Positions 45,601 to 57,941 of a stretch of DNA of 64,000 bases are shown piece by piece (the stretch's first letter is position 1; every line of letters begins with the position of its first letter). The position numbers and the translations under genes were made by a program. Source of the DNA: Rhizodiscina lignyota (lineage: Eukaryota > Ascomycota > Dothideomycetes > Aulographales > Rhizodiscinaceae); assembly GCA_010015805.1 (NCBI GenBank), contig ML978126.1, positions 496,001 through 560,000 of the forward strand. The letters are read 5' to 3'. The notes beneath the pieces were generated by a model that made no database searches, was not told the DNA's origin, and worked only from the letters and a program-made list of their open reading frames with translations.

Positions 45601-47194
45601 TTTCGCAGATCCGGGGAACAGTGACCACGTTGCAATGGCAGAGCGACGGCGGATCTTCCCGCGCGGGCTCTGAACTTAGCATCGTAGAAGCACAGCTGAA
45701 AGAAACGCAGCAGATCTCTTCGACACAGGTCAGACTTGTCGGTGAGCTGGAGAAGGACCTTGAACTTTTTACCAAGACAATGAACCAGCGACTGGAGTTT
45801 TACAGACAGCTACAGATCATCTCCGACACAGTTGCGCCGTACAAAGAAGACCTGGATGATACGCTGGACCTCCGGGCATTGCAGAAGCAACAAGAGGAGC
45901 AAAACAAGAGCGACCAGAAACTGGCAACTCTTACCACCAAGCGGAGGTTTCTGATGCATCTGCAGAACGAATCGACGAGTCAAGAGGCACGCATGTGCGT
46001 CATCTGCCAGAGTACTTTCGAACTTGGAGTTCTTACGGTTTGCGGTCATCAATACTGCAAGGAATGCATTAGACTCTGGTGGCGCGAGCATCGAAATTGT
46101 CCGGTTTGTAAGCGCAACTTGCATCTTGTGGACTTCCACGACATCACCTACAGACCCGACGAGCTTCGCGCCGAAGAGGAGAATAACCCCTCTCCATCGC
46201 CCTCAAAGTCTGACTCGGGTTCACCCCGAACTTCGGCGACATCGATTTACTCTGACATGAACGCCAATACGCTCATAGAGATCAAGTCTGTCGATCTGAA
46301 TGGCTCGTACGGAACCAAAATCGACACTATCGCGAAACATCTTCTCTGGATACGAGAACACGATCCAGGCTCAAAGTCGCTCATCTTCTCCCAATACCCT
46401 GATTTCTTGCAAGTGCTCGGAGGTGCTCTTCGACATTTCAAGATTGGGTATAGTAGCTTCAGCGACAAGTTGGGAGTGGAGAAATTCAAGAAAGACGCAT
46501 CTGTTGAGACCATCTTGTTGGATGCAAAGTCGGATTCATCGGGCTTGAATTTGGTCAACGCTACGCACGTCTTCCTATGCGAGCCCTTGATTAACACAAC
46601 GATCGAGCTGCAGGCCATTAATCGCGTGCATCGAATTGGGCAGCAGCGCCCGACTGCGGTGTAAGTGATCTTTTTATCGTTTGGTTTTCGCCCAAAAAAT
46701 TTGTGATGTTGATCTTTCTTGATGCGACAAACATCAAGTTTGTTCTCATTGTCCGCAGCTGTGCTTTCAGTGGTTACAAGCACCAAGTTTTGCTAACTCC
46801 TCACAGATACATGTACCTCATTTCAGACACTGTCGAGGAGAGTATCTATGACATCTCCGTATCACGACGTTTGGCCCACATGGGTGGTAAAGGATCCACA
46901 CAGGTGTCACGCTCTGGCACACCTTTTCCACAGCTGCAGGAAACAGCACTGGATGCCGCAAACACGCTTGAGCTCCAGCAAGCTCCGATATCGACGCTGT
47001 TGGTCAAAGGCAGAAGTGGTGGGGAAGTCGTGGAACAGGAGGACCTCTGGGGTTGCCTGTTCGGCAAGGTTAAAGGTCGTAGAGAAAAGGTGAGTGGGGA
47101 AATGGCTAGGGAGGTTGACCGGTTCCTTCGTGCAGAAGCTGCAGAGTCTAGACGCGCTCAGAACGCAGCTCAGGGCATGCTCGATGGAGCTTGA
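42664..47194 (+). CDS. SNF2 helicase with inserted RING finger (Irc20/SHPRH type)
   Basis: Exons 42664-42888, 42942-46660 and 46807-47194 give 1443 aa. SNF2 ATPase motifs are GGILCEEMGLGKTVE (motif I, ~308), the DEAQ box (DEAQMIES, ~441), and ITGTPLKKNIEDL. A long coiled-coil-rich spacer (~560-1080) separates the two ATPase lobes. The C3HC4 RING starts near 1092 (CVICQSTF ... CGHQYCKECI ... CPVCKR). The second helicase lobe follows (~1195-1330; SLIFSQYPDFLQVL, AINRVHRIGQ). This order, with the RING inside a split helicase, is that of yeast Irc20 and human SHPRH, ubiquitin ligases/translocases in DNA damage tolerance and recombination. The last intron (146 nt) splits the final motif right after GQQRPTAV. 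Confidence 0.93.
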
Positions 47195-49067
47195 GCTGGC
47201 ACTATTCCGTTTTATGGCATCGTACGCGCTCACGCGACGCGATCTGGCAGGCAAATTTGGAGAGCCTGCAGTTTTTTCTTTCAGAGTCTAACTAGCTACT
47301 CACGAGGACGCTTCGTCTCCTATGCATATAGCTTTCACCTCCAATGAAGGTGCAGCCTGCATCTATCCAGGGCTAATCTCAACGCTCTGTCAATGACATT
47401 GCTGCACTTCATCTGAGCAAGTTTGCGAGCTCCCGCATGATTTTCAGATTCCCCACAGTTAATCATCAGAAGCTCCAGGTCACAGCGTATCCGCCTTTCA
47501 ACTCCGTTGGAAACACAAGAATGAATCGCCAAGGGTGGTGTACAGCTGGAATTGCAAGGGACATGATGCCATCCCGCCGGCACATGCATGAAGCCCGACA
47601 CAGACACTTGGCCGAATTTGAGAGATGGAAGCACACCCTTTCGCTCGCCTCGTTTGCCCGAATATGACACTGTACTTTGCACCATAATCACTGCACATGC
47701 TGACAATGGATGATTTATCGTGCTTGAGGGGCAGAGCAAGTGAACAAGCTTTTGCCAGCGAAAGCTTGTCTGAGGATCCGACCCGTCGGAGGCCCCCAAG
47801 GAACACCGTTACTCGCCTTGGACCCAATCGCAAGGCATCGGGACGATGAGGCAGACGTGTATACCATGCGCGCACGTTTGCAAAGGCATTCCTTTCGATC
47901 CTTGTGCAACTCCAGGCGGCCTTCGTTTTCCACCACGGAAAATCGCTTGGCCTGGGAATATGGTGCGGACTGGAGACAGCATCGCCGGCCATGCCCGCCT
48001 GGGAGGGCTCGCATGGTTAGGAGGCGCGTCAAGGGCGTCGCAGCCAATGGGTCGGCGGAGCGCAGGCCACTATTTAGGACGACGCCCGACCGAAGTCAAC
48101 TCGCTGAGCTGGGGCTCAGAGACGCGAGACAAGCTTTCCCACGCCGGCTGTAGGTTAGATCCAAGCTTTAACTGTACGGAGGGCCAGACCACTTTGCTCC
48201 CACCTTCCAGCCTCTCACGCACGCCTCGTCCTCGTTGCTGTGATCGTCTGGTTGTTTTCTCTCGGCGCCCGCGCCCCACCTGCGAACAGCCCCTCGCTGT
48301 ATGTACGGTTACATACTCGGAACTCCAAAAAAGCAACAGCCCGTGCCTACGCTGCTTGGCAACGACCTCATCTGCCAAGCGTTTATGCATTGAGCACTGT
48401 GCCATCAGAGACCTCAGATATCGCATCCAAAGTACGTCCAAAGTCCCCTTCGCTCGCCCCATTCCCCGGTCGCGTTCAGTCCCCCCTTGTGGCAGAGCAG
48501 GCGCGCTTGCTTCTAGAAGCCATCGTTAGAAGCGTCGCGCCGTCGCATCACACCGCCGCAGCGAAACGCGCGTACCCCGTTAGAGCCTCTTCGTTTCCAG
48601 TCGGAAACAAAATGGCCTTCATCAGCGCTTCCCCACAGACCTGCGCCCAAGACACGTCTCTGTCCAAAAGCTAACGACCAAGAAGACTCTCGCGCCTTCA
48701 CTGATCTCCCCGACAAAGTTGCTCTGAGTCTCCCGCAGACGCCGTGGGCCGAGTTAAGGAACCCTCGTGAATCTCACGCTTTGCCGACAGTCGCCTACGG
48801 AACACTCAGGACCTCGACTCTTAACATTCTTAGCGCTGTCGATTCGTTCAGTGCAAACAGACCTACGTTCCACAAGTTTCCAAGCGAAAGGCACTACCTA
48901 CCTATCCCCTCGGCAACGTGACGATACTTGCACCCTCATCCACACCTTGATCCCTCGGAACCCAACACACGATCCTGTAGAGGAGGCGGCTTTCATTGAG
49001 CGGGCGATAGTTACAACCACGGACCTGCTGCGGTACGCCGCATAATGTCGGCAGTTTTGACGACAGC
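47195..49067. other. 1.9 kb gene-free interval upstream of arrestin gene
   Basis: No recognisable gene. The last ~600 bp is C/T-rich on the plus strand and probably promoter/5' UTR of the arrestin-like gene. An upstream ATG at 49045 opens a 71-codon frame overlapping the main start. Confidence 0.5.
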
Positions 49068-49260
49068 ATGCCTTCCACCGCAGCCGGCAGATCACCTTCA
49101 CCGCAACCACCGCCATCAGGACGAAGCACATCCTTCCTTTCGAGGATCAAAGCGCCTTTTGGATCGAAGACGAGAAACATTGCGGAGTTCTATATCCAGC
49201 CAGACGATCCGCACAGGCAGTATTCGCCGGGAGATCATATTACAGGGAGCGTTATCTTGA
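49045..49260 (+). promoter_or_regulatory. Overlapping upstream ORF of the arrestin-like gene
   Basis: An ATG 23 nt before the main start opens a 71-codon frame in another phase that ends inside the coding region at 49260. If the transcript starts upstream, this would lower initiation at the main ATG. Its peptide has no conserved look. Confidence 0.35.
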
Positions 49261-51561
49261 AGGTGGTGAAACCGCTGAGGGTCACGCATGTGGTGGTGTG
49301 CTTGCATGGCTTTGTGCAGGTCTACAAGACGCCGAACAATCCGGGGGAAAGCTACCGCGCGTATACTGGCACGTCTGTACCAGGGAAGACCGCTCGCACA
49401 GGCTACTTTGGCAATGGTTTCGTTTCTCTCTTCCAAGATGAGCACATATTATGTGGGGAAGGGAGGCTCGGTGAGGGGGTATATCAATTTGGTTATGAAT
49501 TGGTCTTCCCACGCGATCGATTGCCCAGCAGCATTGACGTATGTATATGCATTGCTTCTCCCGCAGTAATGGCTTCATTAACTCCGAATGCAGTTCGAAC
49601 GGGGCACGGTTTCGTATATGATCACTTCGACTATCACGAAACCCACCACAATATCGCCGACTACGATATGCGACCGTAAAGTTCAACTGACCGAGGATTT
49701 CGACATAGCAACATTACGCCCACCAAGGCCGAGAGTAATCACGTTAGAGCCATTGACGAAACGAGGGAGAGCAAAGCATTTGGCCAAGAAACGAGCATTG
49801 ACTGGTGATTCTGATTCAAGTCCACAAGGATCAACACCACCGGAAGCGTCAACGGGTCAACGGAATCAAAATACATCTGGCTCGCAAGCAGATGGCGAGC
49901 TCCCGATGAGTCCTGCGCCCAGTGAGACAAGTTTCGACAGCTGCATAAGCAGCTGTGGCACTGGGTCGGCGGCAATGGAGTCCGTTTCTCATTCGGCGAT
50001 TACCAACGGAAGCAACAAAACCGGACATAAATACTCTACAGAAGAAGCGCAGCGTCCAATATCAGCGACAATAGAGCTGCAGCGGCAAGGATTCCTAAGG
50101 GGTGATGCTATCCAGCTGCGCATCCTTGTGCAGCACAGGAAGCTTGTTAAGAGCTTGCATGGAGTGATCATCACTTTGTATAGGCAAGCTCGTGTGGACA
50201 TGCACCCTGCTCTACCTGTGGTTGGGAAGGAAGGCCAGGAGAAAACGGAAGATTACTATCCAAAGTCAAGAACGGGACTCGGAGGACTCTCCCTGTCTTC
50301 TGCGGGTTCCAGTCACGTTTTCCGCAAGGACCTGTCACAATCCTTCGCTTCCCTCATTATCAACCCTGACAGTCTCACTGCGGATATCAAAGCCGCCGTT
50401 CGCGTGCCAGAGGAAGCTTTCCCGTCGATATCATCTGTTCCAGGAGGAATGATTAGCTTCAAATACTATGTGGAGGTTGTTCTTGATCTACATGGGAAAT
50501 TGTCGGGTCTGGATAGACTATTTCCGAGCTCAGGAATGTCGACTGGATACGGGCCACAAGCTGCCAACTCCACGGTTGATACCGCAAATGGACCCATGTT
50601 TTCTGCATGGGGCGGGCATTTGATCGACACTCAGGAGATCCGACGAGAGAAGGGCATCATATCATGTGTGTTCGAGGTCGTCATTGGCACGCGCGACAGT
50701 CAACGTACAGCGGCCCAAAAAGCAGCGACGCGATTCCAGCACTCAGAACAAGAGGCCACAGCGAGAGCGACTCGGCCAAACGACCAGAACGCAGGGCCCC
50801 AGTCAACGAATCCACATGAATTACCTCCAGCAACGGATGACCTTGCCGAATATTCCTACGACCCGAATATCCCGTATGACGAGGGCTATCATTATGAAGA
50901 TTACGCTTACGATCACGAGTATGGAGGCATCCGCCCCTATCAACCCGACTCACAATCGACCTTACACGCACCGCCTCCCATGCATGCCATTCCACTTCCT
51001 GACATGACCGAGGAAGAAAATCTACCCGAGAAAGAGCGACTTCGACGTGCCGAAGCTCGACTATTACCGAGCCAACCTCCAGAGATGGATGAACCTGAAA
51101 GCTCCACGACGGCTCGCAATGTAGCTCCTTCGGCACCGCTACTTCCAGAGCATTCTGGCACTGTGTCTCATCCACCATCCGCACCACCCCAGCATGAGAA
51201 CTCCTTCCAATTCAACGTTCCATCCGCACCGCCACCAATTGACACTCCAGCGGAGAGAGATAGGCGCTTATCCGCAGCACCGGAGTACTCGGGGCCAAGC
51301 AATGCACAACCGGCTCCTACGGACGACAAGCAAGAGCTACATCTTCGTCGACTCGAGATGGAGCGAAGCGCGCCAGACGATGCACCAGGTCAGTCGGGAG
51401 CGAGTGGGCCAAGTGCTCCCCCACAAGAAGCGCAAGAGGCGGACGCTGGAGCCGAAGACGATGCGCCTAGTGCTCCGGCTTTTGTTGAGGATGATGCTCA
51501 TGGAATTGGCACGGGAAGCGCTGGCGGAGATTTCTCCCAGCTTCCGAGGTACGAGCGCTAG
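49068..51561 (+). CDS. Arrestin-related trafficking adaptor (ART-like)
   Basis: Exons 49068-49538 and 49594-51561 give 812 aa. The arrestin N-domain follows a short disordered lead: IAEFYIQPDDPHRQYSPGDHITGSVILK, then SLFQDEHILC and YQFGYELVFP. The splice restores SSIDFERGTVSYMITSTIT. The C-domain starts near 300 (PISATIELQRQGFLRGDAIQLRI) and includes SFKYYVEVVLDL. The tail (~540-812) is disordered with Tyr/Asp-rich (YDPNIPYDEGYHYEDYAYD) and repeated PSAPP segments, ending LPRYER. ART proteins recruit the Rsp5/NEDD4 ligase to permeases for endocytosis via PPxY-type motifs. No classical PPxY is visible, but the final LPRY could serve. The intron is 55 nt. Confidence 0.9.
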
Positions 51562-52463
51562 GCGCATGAACAGGCGTATATGTTGATGCTTTCGAGAGGA
51601 TATGTGACGGGGAAAGTCACTGGTCACGATTGTATGCTAGGCGTTTTCAACGATACCATGCAGGCGATGTATTCATCCGCCATGCGCTGTGTTATGCTTT
51701 GATTTACGGGCTGATCTTGCAGCCCTACTACGATAGGTGAACTTGCGCTGGAATCAATACTGAATGTCGATGTCGAAGCAGTGCAACCCTGCTCGATACC
51801 AGCGAAAGCACATTGAATTAAGCTTTCGGAAATGCTCCTGTTCGTTTGGAAGAGCGAGGATTGCTTCCCTTGAAATATTTTATCAAACTCGTGTGTTGTG
51901 ATCAAATCCACTCCAAGGTATACGCAACCAGGCTTTCACAAACACTCCAGCTCGTTTTGAACACCAAGGCTACTTTGCCTTGAGTCACCTCATGAAGCGT
52001 GCGTGATAGTTTAAACAAGCTCCAAGACATGCACAATGGAGTTTTCAGAGACGCGCTTTGTCGTCGCGATGTTTAAGACTAGCTCATCGCAAAACAATTA
52101 CAATTCGTTTCGCGCTCCACTGTTTATCCTGTTTGTCACCCCCTGGGCCCTCGGCCACTTTGACACCGAAGATCCAACCCAACCTCTCCTTTAACGTAAC
52201 ATTCTTGGGCGCTTCATTCCTCTTGTAGTTTGGTAGGAGTTATGACCATGTCGTGTGCGGGGTGATCTGCGATAGGACCTGCTACTTCGTGCTACTTCAA
52301 AGATCTACATCGTATAGAGGTATTCTTAGCTGCCGAGTACTCCGCCACGACGAACCTCATGGCGTAGGACAAGAGCGATGGTCACGATATAGTCATTATG
52401 GCTATATAGGATCGATGGTGGCTGTAGGCTAGGTAAGTCTCACAGGCACCTCTTCAAGTCAAA
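51562..52463. other. Intergenic before GH31 gene
   Basis: Arrestin 3' flank and GH31 promoter. Contains a diverged ~108-bp tandem duplication (next entry). Confidence 0.5.
51822..52040. repeat. Diverged ~108-bp tandem duplication
   Basis: The segment beginning GCTTTCGGAAATGCTCC near 51824 reappears as GCTTTCACAAACACTCC near 51933. Shared landmarks follow in order (TCGTTT, CTTCCCTTGA/TTGCCTTGA, CTCCAAG). A third start may follow at about 52038 (TTTTCAGAGACGC). Non-coding. Confidence 0.45.
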
Positions 52464-55377
52464 ATGCACATCCTGATCATATTCCTCACGGTAACATTAG
52501 CGTCTCTTGCCGTCTCAGGTTCAATCGACTCCTGTCCAGGATATGTCGCAGGCATTACTGGAAAGTCGGCGACCTCCCTCACGGCAAACCTAACACTCGC
52601 GGGGGATGCATGTAATGTGTATGGCGACGATATCCGCGATCTACAGCTGTTGGTAGAGTACCAGTCCGGTATGTAACAGAAGTCAACAGCAAGTTGGGTG
52701 AGGATCCTAACCTGCTAGAAGGTAATCGACTCCATGTCAAGATTTACGATGCTGCGGAGCAAGTCTATCAAATCCCAGAGACATTCTTGTCGCTGCCGTC
52801 TGGTGCAGATGCTCCAAGCGACTTCCCGTTGGTATTTTCCTACGTCGCAAGACCATTCTCTTTTGCTATCCAACGGAGGGACACCAGAGAGACCATCTTC
52901 AATACGACGGGCACGAACCTCGTCTTTGAGTCACAGTACATTCGACTACGTACCTCTCTTCCCGAGGATCCGTATATCTATGGACTTGGAGAGGACTCGG
53001 ACCCTTTGCGGCGACCCACGCAGAACTATTCCCGTACCTTTTGGAACGTGGGAGACTCATTCCTGCCAGAAGGCTCGAATCTCTATGGAGCCCATCCGAT
53101 CTACATTGAAATGCGGGATGGCAAAGCGCACGGAGTCTTTCTCGGGAACAGCGATGGTATGGACGTGAAGATCAATAACACAGAAGACGACGGGCAGTAT
53201 CTCGAATACAATGCCATTGGAGGGGTTTTCGATATGTATTTCCTTGCCGGGCCGACTCCTAGCGAAGTTTCGCAGCAGTACGCTGGCATTGTGGGACTTG
53301 TGAGTTCGTTCCACTCGACGGATACATCAAATCGGAAGTGCTGATCGTGCGGAAAACAGCCTGCGGAGGTGGCGTACTGGACTTATGGCTTCCACCAATG
53401 CAAGTACGGCTGGCAGGATGCGATGGAGTTGGCCGAAGTTGTGCTCAATTACTCTCGAGCGAATATCCCGCTGGAGACGCTTTGGACCGATATCGACTAC
53501 AGTATGATCAAAGAGCTATGGGTACATTGAAGGGGTGCTGATTCTTGACAGTGGACCGACGGCGCACATGGACTCTCGACCCAGAGCGGTTTCCTTTACA
53601 CAAAATCCAGGAATTGGTGACATATCTCCACGATCATAATCAGTCGTACATTATGATGGTTGACCCCCCCGTTTCGCTGAACGACAGCAAATCGTACGAC
53701 AATGGCTTGAAGTACGACGTCTTTATCAAGCATGCCAACGGAACCATTTTCGTTGCTGCGATGTGGCCGGGTGCAAGCTCATGGGTGGATTGGCTGCACC
53801 CTAATGCTCAGAGATTCTGGACCGGCGAAGTGATGTCCTTCTTCAACCCCAAGAGTGGTATTGACTTGGATGGAATTTGGATTGATATGAACGACGTAAA
53901 ACAAACCCGCAGCAGTCTTCTACAGGATGTCACTGATATTTGTACAGCCCGCGAATTTCTGTCCTTATCCGTGTGCTGATCCTGTTGGGTGGTCTGCTGC
54001 GAATGGGGATCCTCCGGCAGCACCACCAGTGCGGACGATTTGGCCTCCCCTGCCGGGTTTCCCAGAAGATTTCCAGCCTCCAGACTCATCCACAACAGTA
54101 GAATTGAGCAAGCGAGAGATTACTGGGAATAAAACAGGCCTTACGGGCCGGAACTTGTTGAACCCTCCGTATCATATCAACAACACCGATGGACCACTCT
54201 ATGCAAACACCATATGGCCGGATCTATCACTACACGGGGGGTACTCCGAATATGATATGCACAACCTATTTGCATCAGGTATGATCACAGCCACACGATC
54301 CGCACTTGTTACCCGCCGGCCTGGTGTACGCCCATTTATCATCTCGCGTAGCACGTTCGCCGGCTCTGGGAACAAGACGGGGCACTGGACAGGCGACAAT
54401 GCCTCCCTGTGGGAGCACTACAGGATTTCAATCAAGCAGAATATGGAGTTCGCGTCGTTCTACCAGATACCGACCGTTGGGGCTGATGTGTGCGGCTTCA
54501 ATCTCAATACAACGGAGACGCTGTGCGCTCGGTGGGCGGTGCTCGGTGCCTTCTATCCATTTTATCGAAATCATGCGGATATTACTGCAAATCAGCAGGA
54601 ATTCTATCTGTGGCCGTAAGTAATCCTGCATGCACACTCCTGTTAATAGCACACTCATAAACACATTTCAGTGTGGTCGCCGCTGCAGCACGGAGCGCCA
54701 TTCAGACGCGAATGCAGCTGATGGATTACTTCTACACCGAATTTCACTATCAGACCGTAGACGGAATACCAAGGACCATACTCCCGCTGTTTTACGTCTA
54801 TCCTTTAGACAACAAAACGCTTGAGATCTCGCTACAGTTCTTCTACGGCCAATCTTTGATGGTATCGCCGGTGACGGAAGAGAATGCCACGAGTGTGACC
54901 TTCTACCTACCCAAGGATACATTCTACGACTTGTTCACGGGCGAGAAGGTCGAGGGCGAGGGCGAATTCATCACACGCGACAATGTCAGCTACGCGGAGA
55001 TCCCAGTCCACGTCCGCGGCGGTTCCATAGTCCCAATGCGCGTCGACGGCGCCAATAACACGAAGCTCCTGCGAGAGCTGGACTTTGCACTCCTCATTGC
55101 CCCGGATGCCCATGGAAATGCAACTGGGCGTTTGTATCTTGATGACGGAGAGAGCTTGAATCCGACAGAGACGAGCGAGATTAGCTTCACGTACAGCACC
55201 GCTACTGGCAAACTGGTCATAGGAGGAAGCTTTGGGTATACGACCTCCTCAAAGATTGTCGGCGCTACTGTGCTTGGGGAGTCGGCTGGCAAATCCTCCT
55301 CCTCGAAAGAAAGAAGGAGCGGCAATGTTGTTAAACTGGATAGGCCGCTGTCAGAGGCTTTCACAGCTACGCTGTAA
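52464..55377 (+). CDS. agdC: Secreted GH31 alpha-glucosidase (AgdC-like)
   Basis: Exons 52464-52668, 52722-53299, 53360-53501, 53552-53895, 53948-54615 and 54672-55377 give 880 aa, matching fungal AgdC-type alpha/beta-glucosidases. Signal peptide 1-~18. The N-terminal beta-sandwich contains [16 protein letters not shown] and IYGLGED. The TIM barrel follows with [14 protein letters not shown] and [10 protein letters not shown]. The nucleophile is in WIDMND (Asp420), the acid/base in HWTGDNAS (Asp573), and [10 protein letters not shown] comes after. The C-terminal sandwich includes [10 protein letters not shown]. It hydrolyses alpha-glucosides (maltose, isomaltose) outside the cell. Many N-x-S/T sites are present. 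All five introns are 50-60 nt. WIDMND replaces the more common WIDMNE just after the nucleophile, a mild change. Confidence 0.95.
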
Positions 55378-57125
55378 ATATTAAGCCATTCCAGCTAATT
55401 CGCTAAGAACACCTTAGGCAGCTATATACTGGAAAGATTCCTAAGTTGGCTTAGCTGTTGATCTCGCATGACTTGACCAAAGTCGGCATGTCCTTGAACC
55501 ATCCTTGAGTTTCCAACGAACCCAGAGACGGGGTCACCTTGTTCGGTAGCCTAGCACAGACTACTCGTCTATTCCTGCGTATTGGGTGGACTTGAATCAC
55601 TTTGACATTATGACTGTTGCCATATGAAATCGCTGAGCATGCATAAATTCTTCAATGCAAATAGGCCCTGTTCACAGAAGCTGTCGATTCTGAACGAACA
55701 GCATCCAAAGCACATTAGACCAAGCTTCCAGTGACAATCTCGCTTCCACCGAAGACCAACACATTCAAGCCATGTCCTGACCGCCGCCAAACTCAGCAAT
55801 GCTATCACCGACGGTCGCATAAGGAGTACATGTGACTGAACTGAGCATTTCCCGGTGGGCAAGCAACATCCCGACGGCTGCATCCAATATCACAACCACA
55901 TCTCCCACACCCCACCGACCTTCCCTTTCCATCGCCGGTCAAACAATCAGCTGGTCCGATCGCCGCGAACGGCTCTTCCCCGCTACAAAGCCAAAATTTT
56001 CTTCCTCTTCGCCAGTCTCACTTTCCGATCTTCAGAACCGCACCTGATCCACCGCCCGCCCCCCATGCATCCTGCGTCCGCGCGGCGTGATTGGCCAAGC
56101 TCCGGCGCTTAACTCCAGCCCAGCACATCGAGTGGCTTCCCGCTCGCCGGCTCCTTCCCGCGTGCCAGGCGCCATTGGATTTTGTCTGAGGAAGCCTGTT
56201 CGAGGCCCGAGACGCGTGGGCGACGGGCTTGCGGGACGGGCTGGCATGGCTTGCGTGTGGCGGTTTGGGACGCTGTTGGTCACGTTTGAGGCCCGCCGTC
56301 TGGCGTGGTTGGCGGCGTTTTCGAAGCGTTCGCTGAGGTTGAGAAGGCTCTACATGTTGGTGACTGTGGGAGTTTGGGAATGGCGGACAGGGTAGGGCCC
56401 ATGGAGTTTGGGATTTGGATGACGGAAGCGATTCGTTTTATCCCAATGGGCCTCGAAGGCTTACGGGAAGCTGCACGTCACTGCACACGGGCAATTTGGA
56501 TATGCGGGTATGGAAATGCACCGAAATGAGGACTCAGAGATGCTCAATTGAGGCAGACATGCATACATTCGTGCATTCATGTATTGATTTACGCTTGGTA
56601 AATTGCCTGTCTATACAGGCTTGTGGTGGGCATCTCCACCAGTCCAAAAAATCGTCTGAAAGTGCCCACCGTCCATAGGAGCTTCATGCTCGTCCGTTAT
56701 TTCCTTTTTGAAATGCTCGAGCATAAATCCATCCGTAGATGTGTACCATAAATGTGCCCAAGACACATTCGTGCTAGATACGCCAGGAAACTCCATGCCA
56801 ACCGCGAATAAAATTGAATTCCTGAACGCCTGGATCTACCAGGCCGTGTCATAAGGGAACGCCATGCAGATGCAAGCTTTCCTGATGTGTGCTTGATAAG
56901 GCTCGACAGGAAGCTAGTGAATATGGACAGGTTCATCGGAAGATATCGAAGAGTTGCCGCAGCGGTTTGAACTTTGCGAGGTGCAGGTCGAAAGCTTTGT
57001 TGCGGAATTAATGAGATATCGAAAGAAGGCAAATGGGTATAAAATTTCCGATTCTTGAGCGCTCGGTAAATGAGTGTCTTGACAGGCAGCGCTGCCATGC
57101 CAATTTGAGAGTCTGCGGCGTGGGC
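55378..57125. other. Convergent intergenic region
   Basis: 1.7 kb between convergent genes, with no recognisable gene. A 133-codon minus-strand frame (56697-57098) starts 28 bp beyond the next gene's stop and looks random. Confidence 0.5.
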
Positions 57126-57941
57126 CTATTCGATCTTGCGCTTCTTGCTCGGAGGAACTGGTTCGACCACAGGTGTCGGGTTCGTGGGCCTGGCAGCGGA
57201 GTACATCACCGTGCGCGTAACAACCTGCCTAACGCTCACGTTGACCGGTTTCGACGGACCAGTAGTGTATGGACTCTTCAGCTCGCCCTCCAGAGGCGAC
57301 ATTGTCGCACTATAGGGCGAGTACATTCCCGTCACACTGTGTGCGCTCATCGGGCTCCTCACCCCGGCCGAGCGTGGCGATGGCGGAATGTGAAGACGAC
57401 GGGGTGTGCGAGCAGACGGGGGACGCTGAAATGGCGAAGGCGGTGGGATGGCAATCTTCATGTTTGGCTCTGTTTTCGTTGATGAAGGAGGGTTCGCGTT
57501 TGAGGCTTCTTGAGCAGAGTCGCGGCGGGAGGAGCAACTGCTGGAACGTGAGGACGATTTGCTCTCCTTCGCTGAGCCAGGAACTGATGGAGCAGTTTCT
57601 GCTGTATTCACCCGTGATAGAGGAGGTGTAGGAGCGGCGTCTGATGCGTCTGATGCGAGAGTGTGGACTGTCTCGGAAGATCCTTTCGAAGTGAGTGTGG
57701 TAGGCCTCTGAGGGAAGTCCATCCGAGTCGCGGACTGAGGGCTCATGAGAGCAGGCGAAAGGGTCTTCAGGAAGTCGAGATAGGCGGCCGGCGGCGTGAT
57801 GGGAGTCTTCTGACTGCCATCTTCCAACTTGATGAAAGTTGGGGTGCCCGCCATGGGACTCCGCAGCTCAGAGGGATATGTCGCGGAGACAGGAGTCCCA
57901 AGAGGCAGCGGGTGCGGCTTCTCTGCTGCTGAAGTCGCCAT
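57126..57941 (-). CDS. Disordered Ser/Pro-rich protein with C-terminal nuclear signal
   Basis: Single exon, 271 aa, from the ATG at 57939-57941 (MATSAAEKPH); the frame extends upstream only to a GTG. A compact block near 30-65 (TPTFIKLEDG, TPITPPAAYLDFLKTLSP) looks conserved and could be a short peptide-interaction motif. The rest is Ser/Pro/Thr-rich with many SP/TP sites (SPMSAHS, PYSATMSP), suggesting proline-directed phosphorylation. The C terminus PPSKKRKIE is a monopartite nuclear localisation signal. Family not recognised; probably a nuclear regulatory protein. Confidence 0.75.
   Translation of the reverse strand: MATSAAEKPHPLPLGTPVSATYPSELRSPMAGTPTFIKLEDGSQKTPITPPAAYLDFLKTLSPALMSPQSATRMDFPQRPTTLTSKGSSETVHTLASDASDAAPTPPLSRVNTAETAPSVPGSAKESKSSSRSSSCSSRRDSAQEASNANPPSSTKTEPNMKIAIPPPSPFQRPPSARTPRRLHIPPSPRSAGVRSPMSAHSVTGMYSPYSATMSPLEGELKSPYTTGPSKPVNVSVRQVVTRTVMYSAARPTNPTPVVEPVPPSKKRKIE

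Noticed and set aside
56697-57098. 133-codon minus-strand frame with ATG
   Set aside because: Begins 28 bp after the stop of the same-strand neighbour, leaving no room for a promoter. No recognisable sequence features.
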